Below, piece after piece: positions 44,650 through 53,830 of a DNA stretch of 64,000 bases. The DNA comes from Alistipes montrealensis (GTDB lineage Bacteria; Bacteroidota; Bacteroidia; Bacteroidales; Rikenellaceae). Within the stretch, counting starts at the first letter, position 1, and each line of letters starts with the position of its first letter. The notes under the pieces were generated by a model. That model was not told the DNA's origin, did not search any database, and was given only the letters and a program-made list of their open reading frames with translations. The position numbers were made by a program, and so were the translations under genes. The stretch is taken from positions 1-64,000 of the forward strand of contig NZ_JAGYXY010000002.1 in NCBI RefSeq assembly GCF_018362775.1, read 5' to 3'.

Positions 44650-45486
44650 ATGACAGTATCGTTGATTATTTCTACTTACAACTGGCCTCGAGCGCTTTAT
44701 TTATGCCTCGACAGCGTGATGCAACAGACCGTCATGCCCTCCGAAATCCTGATTGCGGACGACGGATCGGGTATGAGCACCCGCGATGTCGTAAAGCACT
44801 TCGAGAATATTTCGCCAGTTCCCGTGCACCACATCTGGCACGAGGACCGAGGATTCCGGGTAGCCGCCATCCGCAACAAAGCCATTGCCGCCAGCCGTGG
44901 GGAATACATCATCCACATTGACGGCGACCTGATCCTGCATCGGAATTTCATCCAGGATCACATGATCTTCGCCCGCGAAGGATGCTATGTTTCCGGATCC
45001 CGCGGCGTTATCACGGAAATGCTGGCCGAAAAAGTACTCAGCGGCGAGATTACCTCGCTCTCGGCTACGACCAAAGGTGTCCGCAACAGCAATAACGCCA
45101 TGCGGATTCCGATCATGGCAGTACTTTACCAACTTTTCGGCCCTTCACGGTCGCCGAGAAGTTGCAACCTGGCTATCTGGCGCAAGGATCTGATCCGCGT
45201 CAACGGATACGACGAAAGTTTCGAAGGTTGGGGCTACGAAGATACTGAACTGGTATTGCGCCTCAATAACAGCGGCGTGACACAGCGTTGCATGAAGTTC
45301 CGGGGAATCGTATTCCACATTTACCACAAAGAGGCCTCGCGCGACAACAAGTCCAAAAACGAACAGCGCTACAAAGACAGCATCCGCGAACACCGGACCC
45401 GCTGCGAAAAAGGCCTCGACAGGCATCTTACGCCCAAGATCTCCTACGAGACCGAGAGGGGCTCAGCGATTGCGATCGGCGGCTGA
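44650..45486 (+). CDS. Glycosyltransferase family 2 with GT7-type C-terminal domain
   Basis: A 278-residue cytoplasmic glycosyltransferase. The GT-A fold begins SLIISTYNWPRALYLCLDSV, with ADDGSG for the nucleotide and HIDGDL as the DxD-like metal motif. RSCNLAIWRKDLIRVNGYDESFEGWGYEDTELVLRL is the C-terminal galactosyltransferase-type block. It probably adds a sugar to LPS or another surface glycan. It is convergent with the Stealth gene at 45514. Confidence 0.92.
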   Translation: MTVSLIISTYNWPRALYLCLDSVMQQTVMPSEILIADDGSGMSTRDVVKHFENISPVPVHHIWHEDRGFRVAAIRNKAIAASRGEYIIHIDGDLILHRNFIQDHMIFAREGCYVSGSRGVITEMLAEKVLSGEITSLSATTKGVRNSNNAMRIPIMAVLYQLFGPSRSPRSCNLAIWRKDLIRVNGYDESFEGWGYEDTELVLRLNNSGVTQRCMKFRGIVFHIYHKEASRDNKSKNEQRYKDSIREHRTRCEKGLDRHLTPKISYETERGSAIAIGG

Positions 45487-45513
45487 TCGGCTGTTTTGCA
45501 TCCGGCACGGACG

Positions 45514-46476
45514 CTATTTTTCGAACGATGACTTCCGCGGGAAACGGGCTTTGAGAAATTCCCGGACCCGGGCACGGTCTTCATCGGTCATCCGGGCGTC
45601 GTCGTTCAGGCAGAACAGCGACGGATCGTACTTCCTCATAACAGACTCAATATCCGGCGCATAAGCCGGAATGCAGCGCGAATCGCTCCCGCAACCGGAA
45701 CCGAACGCCGCGCAAAGCAGCCGCAGCGGATTGTGTAGCTTGTTGTACCGATTCACCCTACGCAGCGAAGCACGCCCTTCCTCAAGGGCATAATAATGTA
45801 CCAGCGAGCGCTGCCAATCCCCGAACGAGCGGAATCGGCTGCGAAGATTCCCGGCCAATGCCTCCTGAAACACTTCACAGCATTCCAGGTAATCGCTGCG
45901 ACGGTAGGCATCGACATTGTGATGCGGAGCCAATGGGGTGCACTTGCCGTACCGCTTCTTCACGAGCTCCTGCATCCGCAAGATCGTATAGCAATAAATA
46001 TCGTCGGGATGGCGTTTCAGCGACTGCTTTTTCAGCCGGACAATCGGCAGTCCCCGGGCATCGAAGAAAAACCCGGGATCGACCGGAGCGCTGAAAAACA
46101 TATCGTCGTTGGCGTAAAGGAAATGCTCCGACAATCCGGGAATCCGCGCCAGGAACAACTCGATCACCGTCGAATTGAAAACAGGCAGAATCTCCGCCGG
46201 CATAATCTCCCGGTGCGACACCACCCTGATCCGCGGATTCGACGTATCGAGCCATGCCGGCGTCTGGTCGTCAGTTACGATGTAAATACGGCGCACCCAG
46301 GGCGCATACAACTCCACCGAGCGCAGTGAGTAGCGCAATTCGTCGTTCTCCGCATAGCGGCACTCCCCCGCAGCCTGGGGGTCTACCTGCTTGTCTGCCG
46401 GGAGAAACGCATTTTTCCGCGCCAGCCACTCGGGGTCGTTTCCGTCGACCCAAAGGTATACCAGATCAATATCCAT
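45514..46476 (-). CDS. Stealth-family sugar-phosphate transferase
   Basis: A 320-residue protein with the Stealth conserved regions. CR1 is DIDLVYLWVDG (2-12). CR2 runs from NDELRYSLRSVELYAPWVRRI (44-64) through VFNSTVIELFL to HFLYANDDMFF (118-128). A CR3-like PLAPHHNVDAYRRS is near 181-194. Family members move a hexose-1-phosphate from a nucleotide sugar onto a growing polysaccharide. It is 10 bp downstream of a GT2 gene in the same direction, so the pair probably adds a phosphosugar unit to a surface glycan. Confidence 0.93.
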   Translation of the reverse strand: MDIDLVYLWVDGNDPEWLARKNAFLPADKQVDPQAAGECRYAENDELRYSLRSVELYAPWVRRIYIVTDDQTPAWLDTSNPRIRVVSHREIMPAEILPVFNSTVIELFLARIPGLSEHFLYANDDMFFSAPVDPGFFFDARGLPIVRLKKQSLKRHPDDIYCYTILRMQELVKKRYGKCTPLAPHHNVDAYRRSDYLECCEVFQEALAGNLRSRFRSFGDWQRSLVHYYALEEGRASLRRVNRYNKLHNPLRLLCAAFGSGCGSDSRCIPAYAPDIESVMRKYDPSLFCLNDDARMTDEDRARVREFLKARFPRKSSFEK

Positions 46477-46486
46477 CGTATTTCGC

Positions 46487-47362
46487 TTATTTATCGGTTA
46501 CACGTCTCCGCCACACCGGAATCAGGTCGAACAAACGGTACGTCGCCCGATCACCGCACTCCTTGACCTTCAGCCACGTAAGCCCCCACCGATCGTATGT
46601 ACGACGGGTAATGCGGCGAAACCGCGCGTCGATACGGATTCCACGGGCATCCGCATAGGCCACAAATGCCTTGTGGGCCAGATATTTGTCCTGCTGTTTC
46701 TTAGGTGTCTGGCGGCTTTTGGTAATCGAGGCCCCGTTGACTACATAACGGTAGACCACATCGGGAACCGTCACCAGACTCTCCGATTCGCCCAGCAGAC
46801 GCATCGTATATTCCACATCCTCGTAGCAGACCCGTTCACGGAAGCGCAAACCCATCTGCAGCAACATCTCCCGCCGCAGGAGTTTATTCATCACATAGAA
46901 GTCGGGCGGACAATGGGCTGCGAGAAACCGCTCCTGAACGGCCGTGACCAATTTCTGTTCCGTATAATGAACCGTCCATTTCGAATAGGACGGTCGTATT
47001 TTCAATATCGACGCACAGGCAATATCAGCCCCCGACTGCCGGGCGGCTTCATAAAGGCGTTCGCAATAGGCCGGATCGATCCAGTCGTCGGAATCCACAT
47101 AAAGGACGTATTCGCCCGTCGCAGCGTCGAAACCCCGGTTACGGGCTCCGCCCAGGCCGCGGTTTTCCTGCGAAATAACCCGGATACGGCTGTCCTGCGC
47201 CGCATAGAGGTTCAGGATGTCGATCGATCGATCGGGGCTTCCGTCGTCGACGCAGACGATTTCGATCTCGCGCAGGGTTTGCCCCACTATGCTGTCCAGG
47301 CAGCGAGCCAGAAACGGCTCGACGTTGTAGACCGGAACAATAACGCTAACTTTCGGTTCCAT
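46487..47362 (-). CDS. Glycosyltransferase family 2
   Basis: A 291-residue protein with KVSVIVPVYNVEPFLARCLDSIVGQT at the start, VDDGSPD, NRGLGGARNRG and YVDSDDWI as the DxD metal motif. There is no membrane helix. The C-terminal part is basic (ITRRTYDR, WRRRVTDK). It lies 3 bp after the FAD-dehydrogenase gene and 10 bp before the Stealth gene, so the three may be one transcript. Confidence 0.94.
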   Translation of the reverse strand: MEPKVSVIVPVYNVEPFLARCLDSIVGQTLREIEIVCVDDGSPDRSIDILNLYAAQDSRIRVISQENRGLGGARNRGFDAATGEYVLYVDSDDWIDPAYCERLYEAARQSGADIACASILKIRPSYSKWTVHYTEQKLVTAVQERFLAAHCPPDFYVMNKLLRREMLLQMGLRFRERVCYEDVEYTMRLLGESESLVTVPDVVYRYVVNGASITKSRQTPKKQQDKYLAHKAFVAYADARGIRIDARFRRITRRTYDRWGLTWLKVKECGDRATYRLFDLIPVWRRRVTDK

Positions 47363-47365
47363 CGG

Positions 47366-48919
47366 TTATCGAATATAATTTTTTACCGCTTCGGCGATTC
47401 GTTCGCCGTCGAGTGCCGCAGAAATAATGCCGCCGGCATAACCGGCTCCTTCTCCGGCGGGGAATAACCCCTTCGTTTCGGGGTGCATCAGCGTCTCCCG
47501 GTCGCGCGGAACACGCACAGGCGTCGAAGTACGCGACTCCACCCCCACGACCACCGCCTCGTTGGTCAGATACCCGCGCATCCGGCGGCCGAAGGTCCCC
47601 AGTCCCTGTCGCAGCCCCTGGGCAATAAAGCCGGGCATCCACTCGTCCAGTCGCGACGGCGTAATACCGGGAATATACGATGTACGGGGCAGCGACCCGC
47701 TCGCGCGACCCGCCGCGAAATCGGCGACACGCTGTGCCGGAGCGATCTGATGCTCTCCGCCCTGCTGCCGGGCCAGTTCCTCGAACTGCTGCTGGAATTT
47801 CAGCCCCGCCAACTCGCCCCATTCGGCGCGCAGGTGGCCGAAGTCCGCAAGCCGAACCTCCGTAACCAACCCCGAATTGGCATAGGGCGACGTACGCCCG
47901 CTGGGCGACATGCCGTTGACCACCGACTCTGCGGCATCGGTCATGGCCGGAACGATGAAACCGCCCGGACACATACAGAACGAGTAGACGCCGCGGCCAT
48001 TTTCCTGGCTCACGAGCGAGTAGGAGGCCGCCGGAAGGTATTCACCACGCGTCTCCTGGTGATATTGAATCGAATCGATCAACGCCTGCGGATGTTCGAT
48101 ACGCACACCCATCGCAAAAGGCTTGGCCTCGACACGCACACCCCGGCGGTGGAGCAATTCATAAATATCGCGCGCCGAATGGCCCGTCGCCAGCACAACG
48201 GCGGCGCCTTCGATGAGTTCGTCGCCGCACCAGACCCCGCAAATACGGTCATCGGCGATTTTCAGGTCCGTCACACGGCTCCCGAAACGAAATACACCGC
48301 CCGCCCCGACAATCGTCTGCCGGATATGCTGCATGATGCCCGGCAATTTGTCGGTTCCGATATGGGGATGCGCTTCGAAGAGAATTTCAGGCGTAGCACC
48401 ATGAAATACCAACGTCTGCAACGCCTTGTTATAGTCGCCGCGTTTCTTGCTGCGCGTGAAAAGTTTGCCGTCGGAGAAGGTCCCGGCCCCGCCTTCACCG
48501 AAGGCGTAATTCGAATCGGGATCCACGGCCCCGTTGCGATTGATCTGCGCGATGTCACGCTTGCGGGCCGATACGTCGCGACCGCGTTCCAGGATCACAG
48601 GACGCAGCCCCAATTCGATCAACCGCAGCGCAGCAAACAGCCCCGCCGGCCCCGATCCCACGATCACGACCTCCGTACGGCCCTCGACCGACGGATAATC
48701 GAAATACACCGGCCCGGGCTGCGGCTCACGGTCGACATACACTTCGAGGGTCAGATTCACTTTCACCTGCCGCTGCCTGGCGTCGATCGACCGCTTGACG
48801 ACCCGCACCAATGCAACGTCGGCTTCTACGATACCCATACGGCGCGCCGCCTGCGAAGTGTAAAACTTCGCATCTGCGGCCTGCTTGGGCGTGAGTTGAA
48901 GGGTAATAAGCTGCGGCAT
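47366..48919 (-). CDS. FAD-dependent dehydrogenase (COG2509 type)
   Basis: A 517-residue protein. About 75 residues of N-terminal domain precede the Rossmann motif VIVGSGPAGLFAALRL. NYAFGEGGAGTFSDGKLFTRSK and PGGFIVPAMTDAAESVVNGMS are hallmark blocks of the HI0933/COG2509 flavoproteins, and GLFPAGEGAGYAGGIISAALDG closes the FAD site. The physiological substrate is not known. It begins the gene series leading to the glycosyltransferases, but a functional link is not evident. Confidence 0.9.
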   Translation of the reverse strand: MPQLITLQLTPKQAADAKFYTSQAARRMGIVEADVALVRVVKRSIDARQRQVKVNLTLEVYVDREPQPGPVYFDYPSVEGRTEVVIVGSGPAGLFAALRLIELGLRPVILERGRDVSARKRDIAQINRNGAVDPDSNYAFGEGGAGTFSDGKLFTRSKKRGDYNKALQTLVFHGATPEILFEAHPHIGTDKLPGIMQHIRQTIVGAGGVFRFGSRVTDLKIADDRICGVWCGDELIEGAAVVLATGHSARDIYELLHRRGVRVEAKPFAMGVRIEHPQALIDSIQYHQETRGEYLPAASYSLVSQENGRGVYSFCMCPGGFIVPAMTDAAESVVNGMSPSGRTSPYANSGLVTEVRLADFGHLRAEWGELAGLKFQQQFEELARQQGGEHQIAPAQRVADFAAGRASGSLPRTSYIPGITPSRLDEWMPGFIAQGLRQGLGTFGRRMRGYLTNEAVVVGVESRTSTPVRVPRDRETLMHPETKGLFPAGEGAGYAGGIISAALDGERIAEAVKNYIR

Positions 48920-48974
48920 GTCTAAAATTTACAGACAAAAGTAACCAAAAAAGCCGGATAATGCCCCGTGTACG

Positions 48975-49004
48975 TTGTGTTTTGTGAATTTTTACCTACC
49001 TTTG
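48975..49004 (+). promoter_or_regulatory. Promoter of tRNA-Leu(TAG)
   Basis: TTG (48975-48977), 19 bp, TACCTTTG (48997-49004). Confidence 0.65.
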
Positions 49005-49014
49005 TCCTACCAAT

Positions 49015-49096
49015 GCGGATATGGTGTAATTGGTAGCCACGTCAGACTTAGGATCTGATGCCTCACGGCGTGGGGGTTCGAGTCCCTTTATCCGCA
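49015..49096 (+). tRNA. tRNA-Leu (anticodon TAG)
   Basis: Acceptor stem GCGGATA/TATCCGC with discriminator A. The anticodon arm TCAGA-CTTAGGA-TCTGA gives TAG, there is a class II variable arm, and the T-arm is GGGGGTTCGAGTCCCTT. The length is 82 nt and CCA is not encoded. Confidence 0.95.
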
Positions 49097-49098
49097 CA

Positions 49099-49131
49099 AA
49101 AAAGGAGCCTTTTTCCGAGGCTCCTTTTTTG
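49099..49131 (+). terminator. Terminator of tRNA-Leu(TAG)
   Basis: AAAAAAGGAGCC pairs with GGCTCCTTTTTT around a 9-nt loop. Confidence 0.92.
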
Positions 49132-49342
49132 TGCGCAGGACGCCGCAAAACCGGACATTCAACCCTGCTTATCAGCAACTTAAATCAAATAAACGATTTC
49201 CCGGCCGAGCCGGATTATTCCGATAAAGCAGGCCGGAAAAATACTCGTGGGGCGACCTCGCAGGGAAGAGACAAACTCCGGTCATGGGCGAATTTTTACA
49301 AATGGAATCTCAAAAGGAATCTGCACCCGATGTCGTTCAACA

Positions 49343-49906
49343 TCACATCGGCTTCAGATTCTTGTGGAGCCTGTCGATAATCTTTTCCAAGCGGGTTTGA
49401 CGGGTCTTATCCGATTTGGCATCCAGATAAAACAGCGTGTAGGTGCGCTGTACGGAATCCGGCATCGCCGACAAGTTCGTATAGGCAGGCTCATGCGGCT
49501 CAATGAGTTGTTTGAACATCCGGATTTGTTCCTCAGAGGCAAAACTGCGTTTGGAGTTCTCCCACTGCCCGTTTTGCTTGGCACAAACGATGGCATCCAA
49601 TCCCTGCGGAGTCATTAACCCGCGTGCAATCAGGTTCTGCGCCAGTTCTTTGTTCTTCTCCGACCAGTTACTTTTCGCCCTCCGCCGGGCAAAATATTTC
49701 CGATAACGGTTCTCGTCGATGGATTGCATCTGTCCGTCTATCCAGCCAAAACACAATGCCTCTTCGAGTGCATCATTGGCTGAAAGCGTCTCCAAGGCAT
49801 CGGTCTTCGAGAATATCAGCCAAATACCTTCGCTTGTACCGCCTTCTGCTTCCAGCCATTTCCGAAACAACTCCCTGCGCTTGAAAATCAACTCTTTGCC
49901 ATCCAT
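49343..49906 (-). CDS. YdeI/OmpD-associated family protein
   Basis: A 187-residue protein. The N-terminal FRKWLEAEGGTSEGIWLIFSK, EEALCFGWIDGQ and the RYRKYFARRRAKSNWSEKN block are typical of the YdeI family, with the OmdA-like helical segment after it. Members have been linked to bacteriocin or peptide tolerance, but the biochemical role is unclear. It overlaps the end of the upstream flavin/zinc-ribbon gene by 19 bp, so the two are probably co-transcribed. Confidence 0.88.
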   Translation of the reverse strand: MDGKELIFKRRELFRKWLEAEGGTSEGIWLIFSKTDALETLSANDALEEALCFGWIDGQMQSIDENRYRKYFARRRAKSNWSEKNKELAQNLIARGLMTPQGLDAIVCAKQNGQWENSKRSFASEEQIRMFKQLIEPHEPAYTNLSAMPDSVQRTYTLFYLDAKSDKTRQTRLEKIIDRLHKNLKPM

Positions 49907-50565
49907 CTTTTTAACTTCGGGAAGTGTTTTTTCATCTCGGCAATCGCCTCATCCTTCGAGAATTTCGTATCGCAGGCCCCGTTGAACTCATCAAGGTACT
50001 CAATACAATGGCCGATCATTTCATCCATCGTACAATCCTGGACAAATGTCCCGTCTTTGTAGCAGTAGCAGCAATATTCGGTGTTCAAGGAGCCGTCTGC
50101 ATTCGTTCCGAACTGGTCGGCAGTCTGCATCGGCATGCCGCAGCTCTGGCAGAACAGGTTCATGTATTTATCGTTCTTCACGAATGCGTTGTCGATCCAA
50201 TAAGTCGCCGACTCGGGTGTAAATTTCAGTACGCAATACTCCGGGTCCTCCACACCGCCGGGAAAATGGTCGAGCATCCAATCACCCCAGAGCGACCGCT
50301 TCACGGCCTCGTCCGTAACAATCTCCATTTTACCCGTGTAAACGATGCTGTCGCCGCCCCTGACAATCGAGACCCCCGCTTTGGGATTGGCCTTGAAATG
50401 AGCCGTCTTCGCCGAACTGGTTCCGGTCGAAACATAGATCGCACCGTCTTCGTCCTTGAGTTTCACCATCGCCACCGGACGCGGATAACCGTTTTCGTCG
50501 ACGGATGCCACCGTAATAATTTGTGCCGTTGCGACCATCTGGGCCGCCTTTTCCTGGATCTTCAT
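49888..50565 (-). CDS. PNPOx-like flavin-binding protein fused to a zinc ribbon
   Basis: A 225-residue protein with two domains. Residues about 1-135 form a pyridoxamine-oxidase-like split barrel, starting AAQMVATAQIITVASVDENGYPRPVAMVKL. Residues about 138-220 form a zinc-ribbon domain with CQSCGMPM and CCYCYKDGTF, followed by a helix ending FSKDEAIAEMKKHFPKLKRW. The zinc-ribbon module often occurs alone in other proteins. The substrate is unknown. It leads a two-gene transcript with the YdeI-family gene. Confidence 0.88.
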   Translation of the reverse strand: MKIQEKAAQMVATAQIITVASVDENGYPRPVAMVKLKDEDGAIYVSTGTSSAKTAHFKANPKAGVSIVRGGDSIVYTGKMEIVTDEAVKRSLWGDWMLDHFPGGVEDPEYCVLKFTPESATYWIDNAFVKNDKYMNLFCQSCGMPMQTADQFGTNADGSLNTEYCCYCYKDGTFVQDCTMDEMIGHCIEYLDEFNGACDTKFSKDEAIAEMKKHFPKLKRWMAKS

Positions 50566-50713
50566 AGTCGTTTCTTAGTTTGTTAGCGTCTTCCGACAAA
50601 AATAATCATTTATTCCGGATTATCGCTTATCCGGATGCTCCCGGACAGAACATTCCGGCGCCGATTTATTTGCTTATCGGATTTTATTTTCATACCTTGC
50701 GGAAAAGATGCAA

Positions 50714-50722
50714 GGGGGGGGG
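50714..50722. repeat. Intergenic homopolymer G9
   Basis: Nine G lie 109 bp upstream of the BACON lipoprotein ATG and 14 bp after a TACCTTGC word (50693-50700) that could be a weak -7 box. It is therefore in the probable leader of that gene. Confidence 0.85.
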
Positions 50723-50830
50723 CTGCAAAGCCGAGACAAAACCCTCATTTTCAGGATATAGACACAGCCCTGAACTGAATTTTTCCCGACAAACCTCCGC
50801 TCCCGGTTGTTTAACTAAAACTCATTTAGT

Positions 50831-52111
50831 ATGAAACATTGGGGACTTTTTCTTTTTGCGCTCGCATTTGCCGCCTGCCACGACGACAATCAGCCCGAAC
50901 CACAGCCCGACTACTACATTACGCCGGAAGAAGACGAAATCGAAGCCGACTGCAACGGCGTGAAACAACGTATCGCCGTCAGTTCGAACTGCGACTGGCA
51001 TCCGGGCGCAGTCCCGGAGTGGTGCGTCGTGCAGAAAATCACAGCCGACGGCAAGGAATACCTCGATGTGGAGATTTTACCCAACACCGAGGAGACTTCA
51101 CGCGATACAACCATACCACTCCTCTATGGCAGGCGCATCGCAACGGCCACACTGACCGTTACCCAAAGCGGGAAAGAACCGGTCGATCGTTTGAAATGGT
51201 CCTTATTCTCGATTTACCCGGTTCTCTACAATCCCGATGCAACATATGAAGTGCTGGAAGACAACATTACGCGCAGGTATCAAATCTCCGGCAAGGCAGT
51301 CTTTACCAATCCATCGTGGCGAAAGCAAATTTTTCCGGGCAACGCGATCAGTTGCCGTTCCGACATGCTGACATTGACGGATTACCAGGATAAATTCACC
51401 TTCAACCCAATAACTCTTTGCACGACGGCGGCAGTCGGAAGCGAACTCGCATTCAGAGACCTGCCGGAGCCTTCCTACGAAAAATTCAACGAATGGATCC
51501 GGGAGATCACGGTGGCATTACCGAAAGAAGGCCTCGGACTCATTTATAATAACATTCCAACGCAGTATTATTCATACAGACACCTGCACCTGTTGGGCGT
51601 CGGCAACTTAGGATTAAAGCTGGATGAGTTGATAAGCGGAAAACCCTATACCGAAAAGGAGATGGCAAAATCGACGGGGTTGATCTATGATTTTACCTAT
51701 AATTGGTTCAGCACCATTATGGATTTCCCCGACAAACCGATCAATGAAACGATCAGCGACGAGGACCGGCGAGATCTACGGTTTATAAACAACGTATATT
51801 TCGGAATCACGGCATTGCTGTTGGTCGAAACGAATTACGAGTATACCGAGGCCAACCGTGTTACCCGGAAAATAATGAAAGGGGAGGAATTAAACGGCGA
51901 AGAGACGAAGATCGGGAACGACCTCACCGCCTATTACATCTATTTCGACAAGAGCGGCACTCTGCGGACCGAAACGGGCGGCAGAATATTGATCGGAAAA
52001 TACTTTCACGACATAACGACTTTGGAGGGCGGCATTGTTCCGCTGTGTTTTACGACCTTTACAGCCTCCGGTAACGAAGGCCAGATGGAAGTAACCTTCG
52101 ATTTGCCGTAA
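50831..52111 (+). CDS. BACON-domain lipoprotein with unknown C-terminal region
   Basis: A 426-residue protein with a lipoprotein signal (MKHWGLFLFALAFAAC). Residues about 30-112 form a BACON-like beta-sandwich (QRIAVSSNCDWHPG, PEWCVVQK, RRIATATLTVTQSGK), usually a carbohydrate or mucin-associated module. The remaining 310 residues contain many aromatic residues and no motif I recognise. It has a more AT-rich codon use than its neighbours. It is monocistronic between a divergent and a convergent gene. Surface exposure is likely. Confidence 0.8.
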   Translation: MKHWGLFLFALAFAACHDDNQPEPQPDYYITPEEDEIEADCNGVKQRIAVSSNCDWHPGAVPEWCVVQKITADGKEYLDVEILPNTEETSRDTTIPLLYGRRIATATLTVTQSGKEPVDRLKWSLFSIYPVLYNPDATYEVLEDNITRRYQISGKAVFTNPSWRKQIFPGNAISCRSDMLTLTDYQDKFTFNPITLCTTAAVGSELAFRDLPEPSYEKFNEWIREITVALPKEGLGLIYNNIPTQYYSYRHLHLLGVGNLGLKLDELISGKPYTEKEMAKSTGLIYDFTYNWFSTIMDFPDKPINETISDEDRRDLRFINNVYFGITALLLVETNYEYTEANRVTRKIMKGEELNGEETKIGNDLTAYYIYFDKSGTLRTETGGRILIGKYFHDITTLEGGIVPLCFTTFTASGNEGQMEVTFDLP

Positions 52112-52135
52112 TCCAGCGACGGAAAGCGCAAAACC

Positions 52136-52162
52136 AAAGGCAGGGACTTTATCCCTGCCTTT
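52136..52162. terminator. Terminator between the BACON lipoprotein and the SusD-like gene
   Basis: AAAGGCAGGGA (52136-52146) pairs with TCCCTGCCTTT (52152-52162); it can serve both convergent genes. Confidence 0.8.
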
Positions 52163-52198
52163 ATCGTTATCGCGTGCAAAGCCGGATCGTGCTCCGGA

Positions 52199-53827
52199 TC
52201 AGAAGTTCCGCCCCGTGTCCCACCAAAGGCGGGTTCCGCCGTCGTCCGGCCCCGCGAGCTCCTTGATCAACGCCGCATACTGGTCGGGATCGGAGGTTTC
52301 CAGCGTCGCAGGATAAGGCAGCCGTCGGATCATCGTCTCGGTGTCGATACTCTGCCCTTTGCTGTGGTTGTAGCGCACCGGAAACAGCCGCGGATAGCCC
52401 GTGCGGCGCTGTTCGGCCCATGCCTCGCAGCCTTCGGGATACATGGCGATCCACTTTTGGGTGATGATCCGTTCGAGTTTCAACTCGAGGCTCGCCGTCT
52501 CGTCCCAGCGGGGCGACACACGACACCGCGCGGCAATGTCGTTTTCCGGGGCCAGGGGATCGCTGTAATCGGCCGCCATTGCATCGCTCGCAAGGTATTT
52601 TTCATACCCGGGCGCCTGCCACTGGGCGAACGACATCGTCACGCCGTTGCGGTAACACGTCTCGGCATCTTCGTCGGTCCAACCCCGCAGGGCCGCTTCA
52701 GCCCGCAGGAACCACACCTCCGCCGCCGTCATCAGCACGGCATCGGTCGTCGTTTCGATCGCCAGCCGCGAAAAAGCGGCGTAATAATTATGGGAAAAAC
52801 AGGTTCCCTGACGGATGCCGCGAAAGTCGCCTTTAAGCGCCACCGTCACCAGCTCCCCCGATTCATCCGGGATGACCAGGTCGCTCTTGCAGGGCTCGAA
52901 GAATTTCCCGAGCCGCGGATCGCCGTACCCTCCCATTATCGACTCCATCGAGGCATTCATCGCCGCTTCGTTCCAATTGCGGTTGATCTCGCCCAACGGG
53001 TTCATATAGGTCCCCGACGTGGATACTGCAGCGTTCGCTGGGTTCGCCTCGATCACTCCGAAAGGCCCCGCAAGGGATTTGCGGAACTCGGCAGCGCCCC
53101 GTTCGGGCATAACGCCCGACACCCGCATCGCCAGACGCATGCGCAGCGAGGCGGCAAAGCGAATCCACGACGTATAGCTGCCGTCGAGCAGCAGGTCGAA
53201 TTTTCCGAACTCTTCGGACGGACCCCGGCTTTGAACGACGGCGGTGAGAATCTCCTCCGCCTCGTCCAGGTCGTTGAAAAAGTGGCCGTAAACCTCTTCC
53301 TGACTGTCGGGCACATACTCGTTGCCGCGATTACCGAAATGGGTGTAGATCACCGGACCGTAGTAGTCGGTCACGCGATGCATGACAAGCACCTTGAGTA
53401 TTTTCGTAATGGCGTAAAACGCCGGCATCTGTTCCGGCGCAGTCTGTTCCAGCCGGTAAATCTCAGGCATGATGTAGGAGTAGGTGAACTGCCACATGGC
53501 GCTGTTCCAGCCGTCCTGCAGGTTGTAATCGGAATTGTGGCTGCCGCCCTGCAACGGTTTGGGGTCGTGCATATACCCCGAAAACATGTCTGCACTGAGG
53601 TTCTGGGTCATCTGGAACGGCCAGTTTTTCCCCTTGCCGTAGTCGTAGTTGAAATAGACTCCCTGCTGGATGATTCCCAGGCGATAGCCGAGGCCGTTAT
53701 TGTCGGCCTCCAGTTCCTTGTCCGTAATTCCGGACCGGTCGTCGTTCAGGTCGCGGAAATTCCCCGTGCAGGCCCCGAGGGCAACTGCACAGCATCCGGC
53801 GAACAGATAGGTATACCAACGTTTCAT
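52199..53827 (-). CDS. SusD/RagB-like outer-membrane lipoprotein
   Basis: A 542-residue lipoprotein (signal ending VALGAC, Cys19) that helps capture a nutrient above the SusC pore. The N-terminal NFRDLNDDRSGIT and the helical pattern around WPFQMTQNLSADMFSGYM fit the SusD-like_2 group, which is often linked to peptide or varied glycan uptake. RITQK-like and WAEQRRTGYPRLFPV near the C-terminus are typical SusD blocks. It follows the SusC-like gene by 3 bp. No degradative enzyme or regulator is adjacent, so the substrate cannot be guessed. Confidence 0.93.
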   Translation of the reverse strand: MKRWYTYLFAGCCAVALGACTGNFRDLNDDRSGITDKELEADNNGLGYRLGIIQQGVYFNYDYGKGKNWPFQMTQNLSADMFSGYMHDPKPLQGGSHNSDYNLQDGWNSAMWQFTYSYIMPEIYRLEQTAPEQMPAFYAITKILKVLVMHRVTDYYGPVIYTHFGNRGNEYVPDSQEEVYGHFFNDLDEAEEILTAVVQSRGPSEEFGKFDLLLDGSYTSWIRFAASLRMRLAMRVSGVMPERGAAEFRKSLAGPFGVIEANPANAAVSTSGTYMNPLGEINRNWNEAAMNASMESIMGGYGDPRLGKFFEPCKSDLVIPDESGELVTVALKGDFRGIRQGTCFSHNYYAAFSRLAIETTTDAVLMTAAEVWFLRAEAALRGWTDEDAETCYRNGVTMSFAQWQAPGYEKYLASDAMAADYSDPLAPENDIAARCRVSPRWDETASLELKLERIITQKWIAMYPEGCEAWAEQRRTGYPRLFPVRYNHSKGQSIDTETMIRRLPYPATLETSDPDQYAALIKELAGPDDGGTRLWWDTGRNF

Positions 53828-53830
53828 CCG

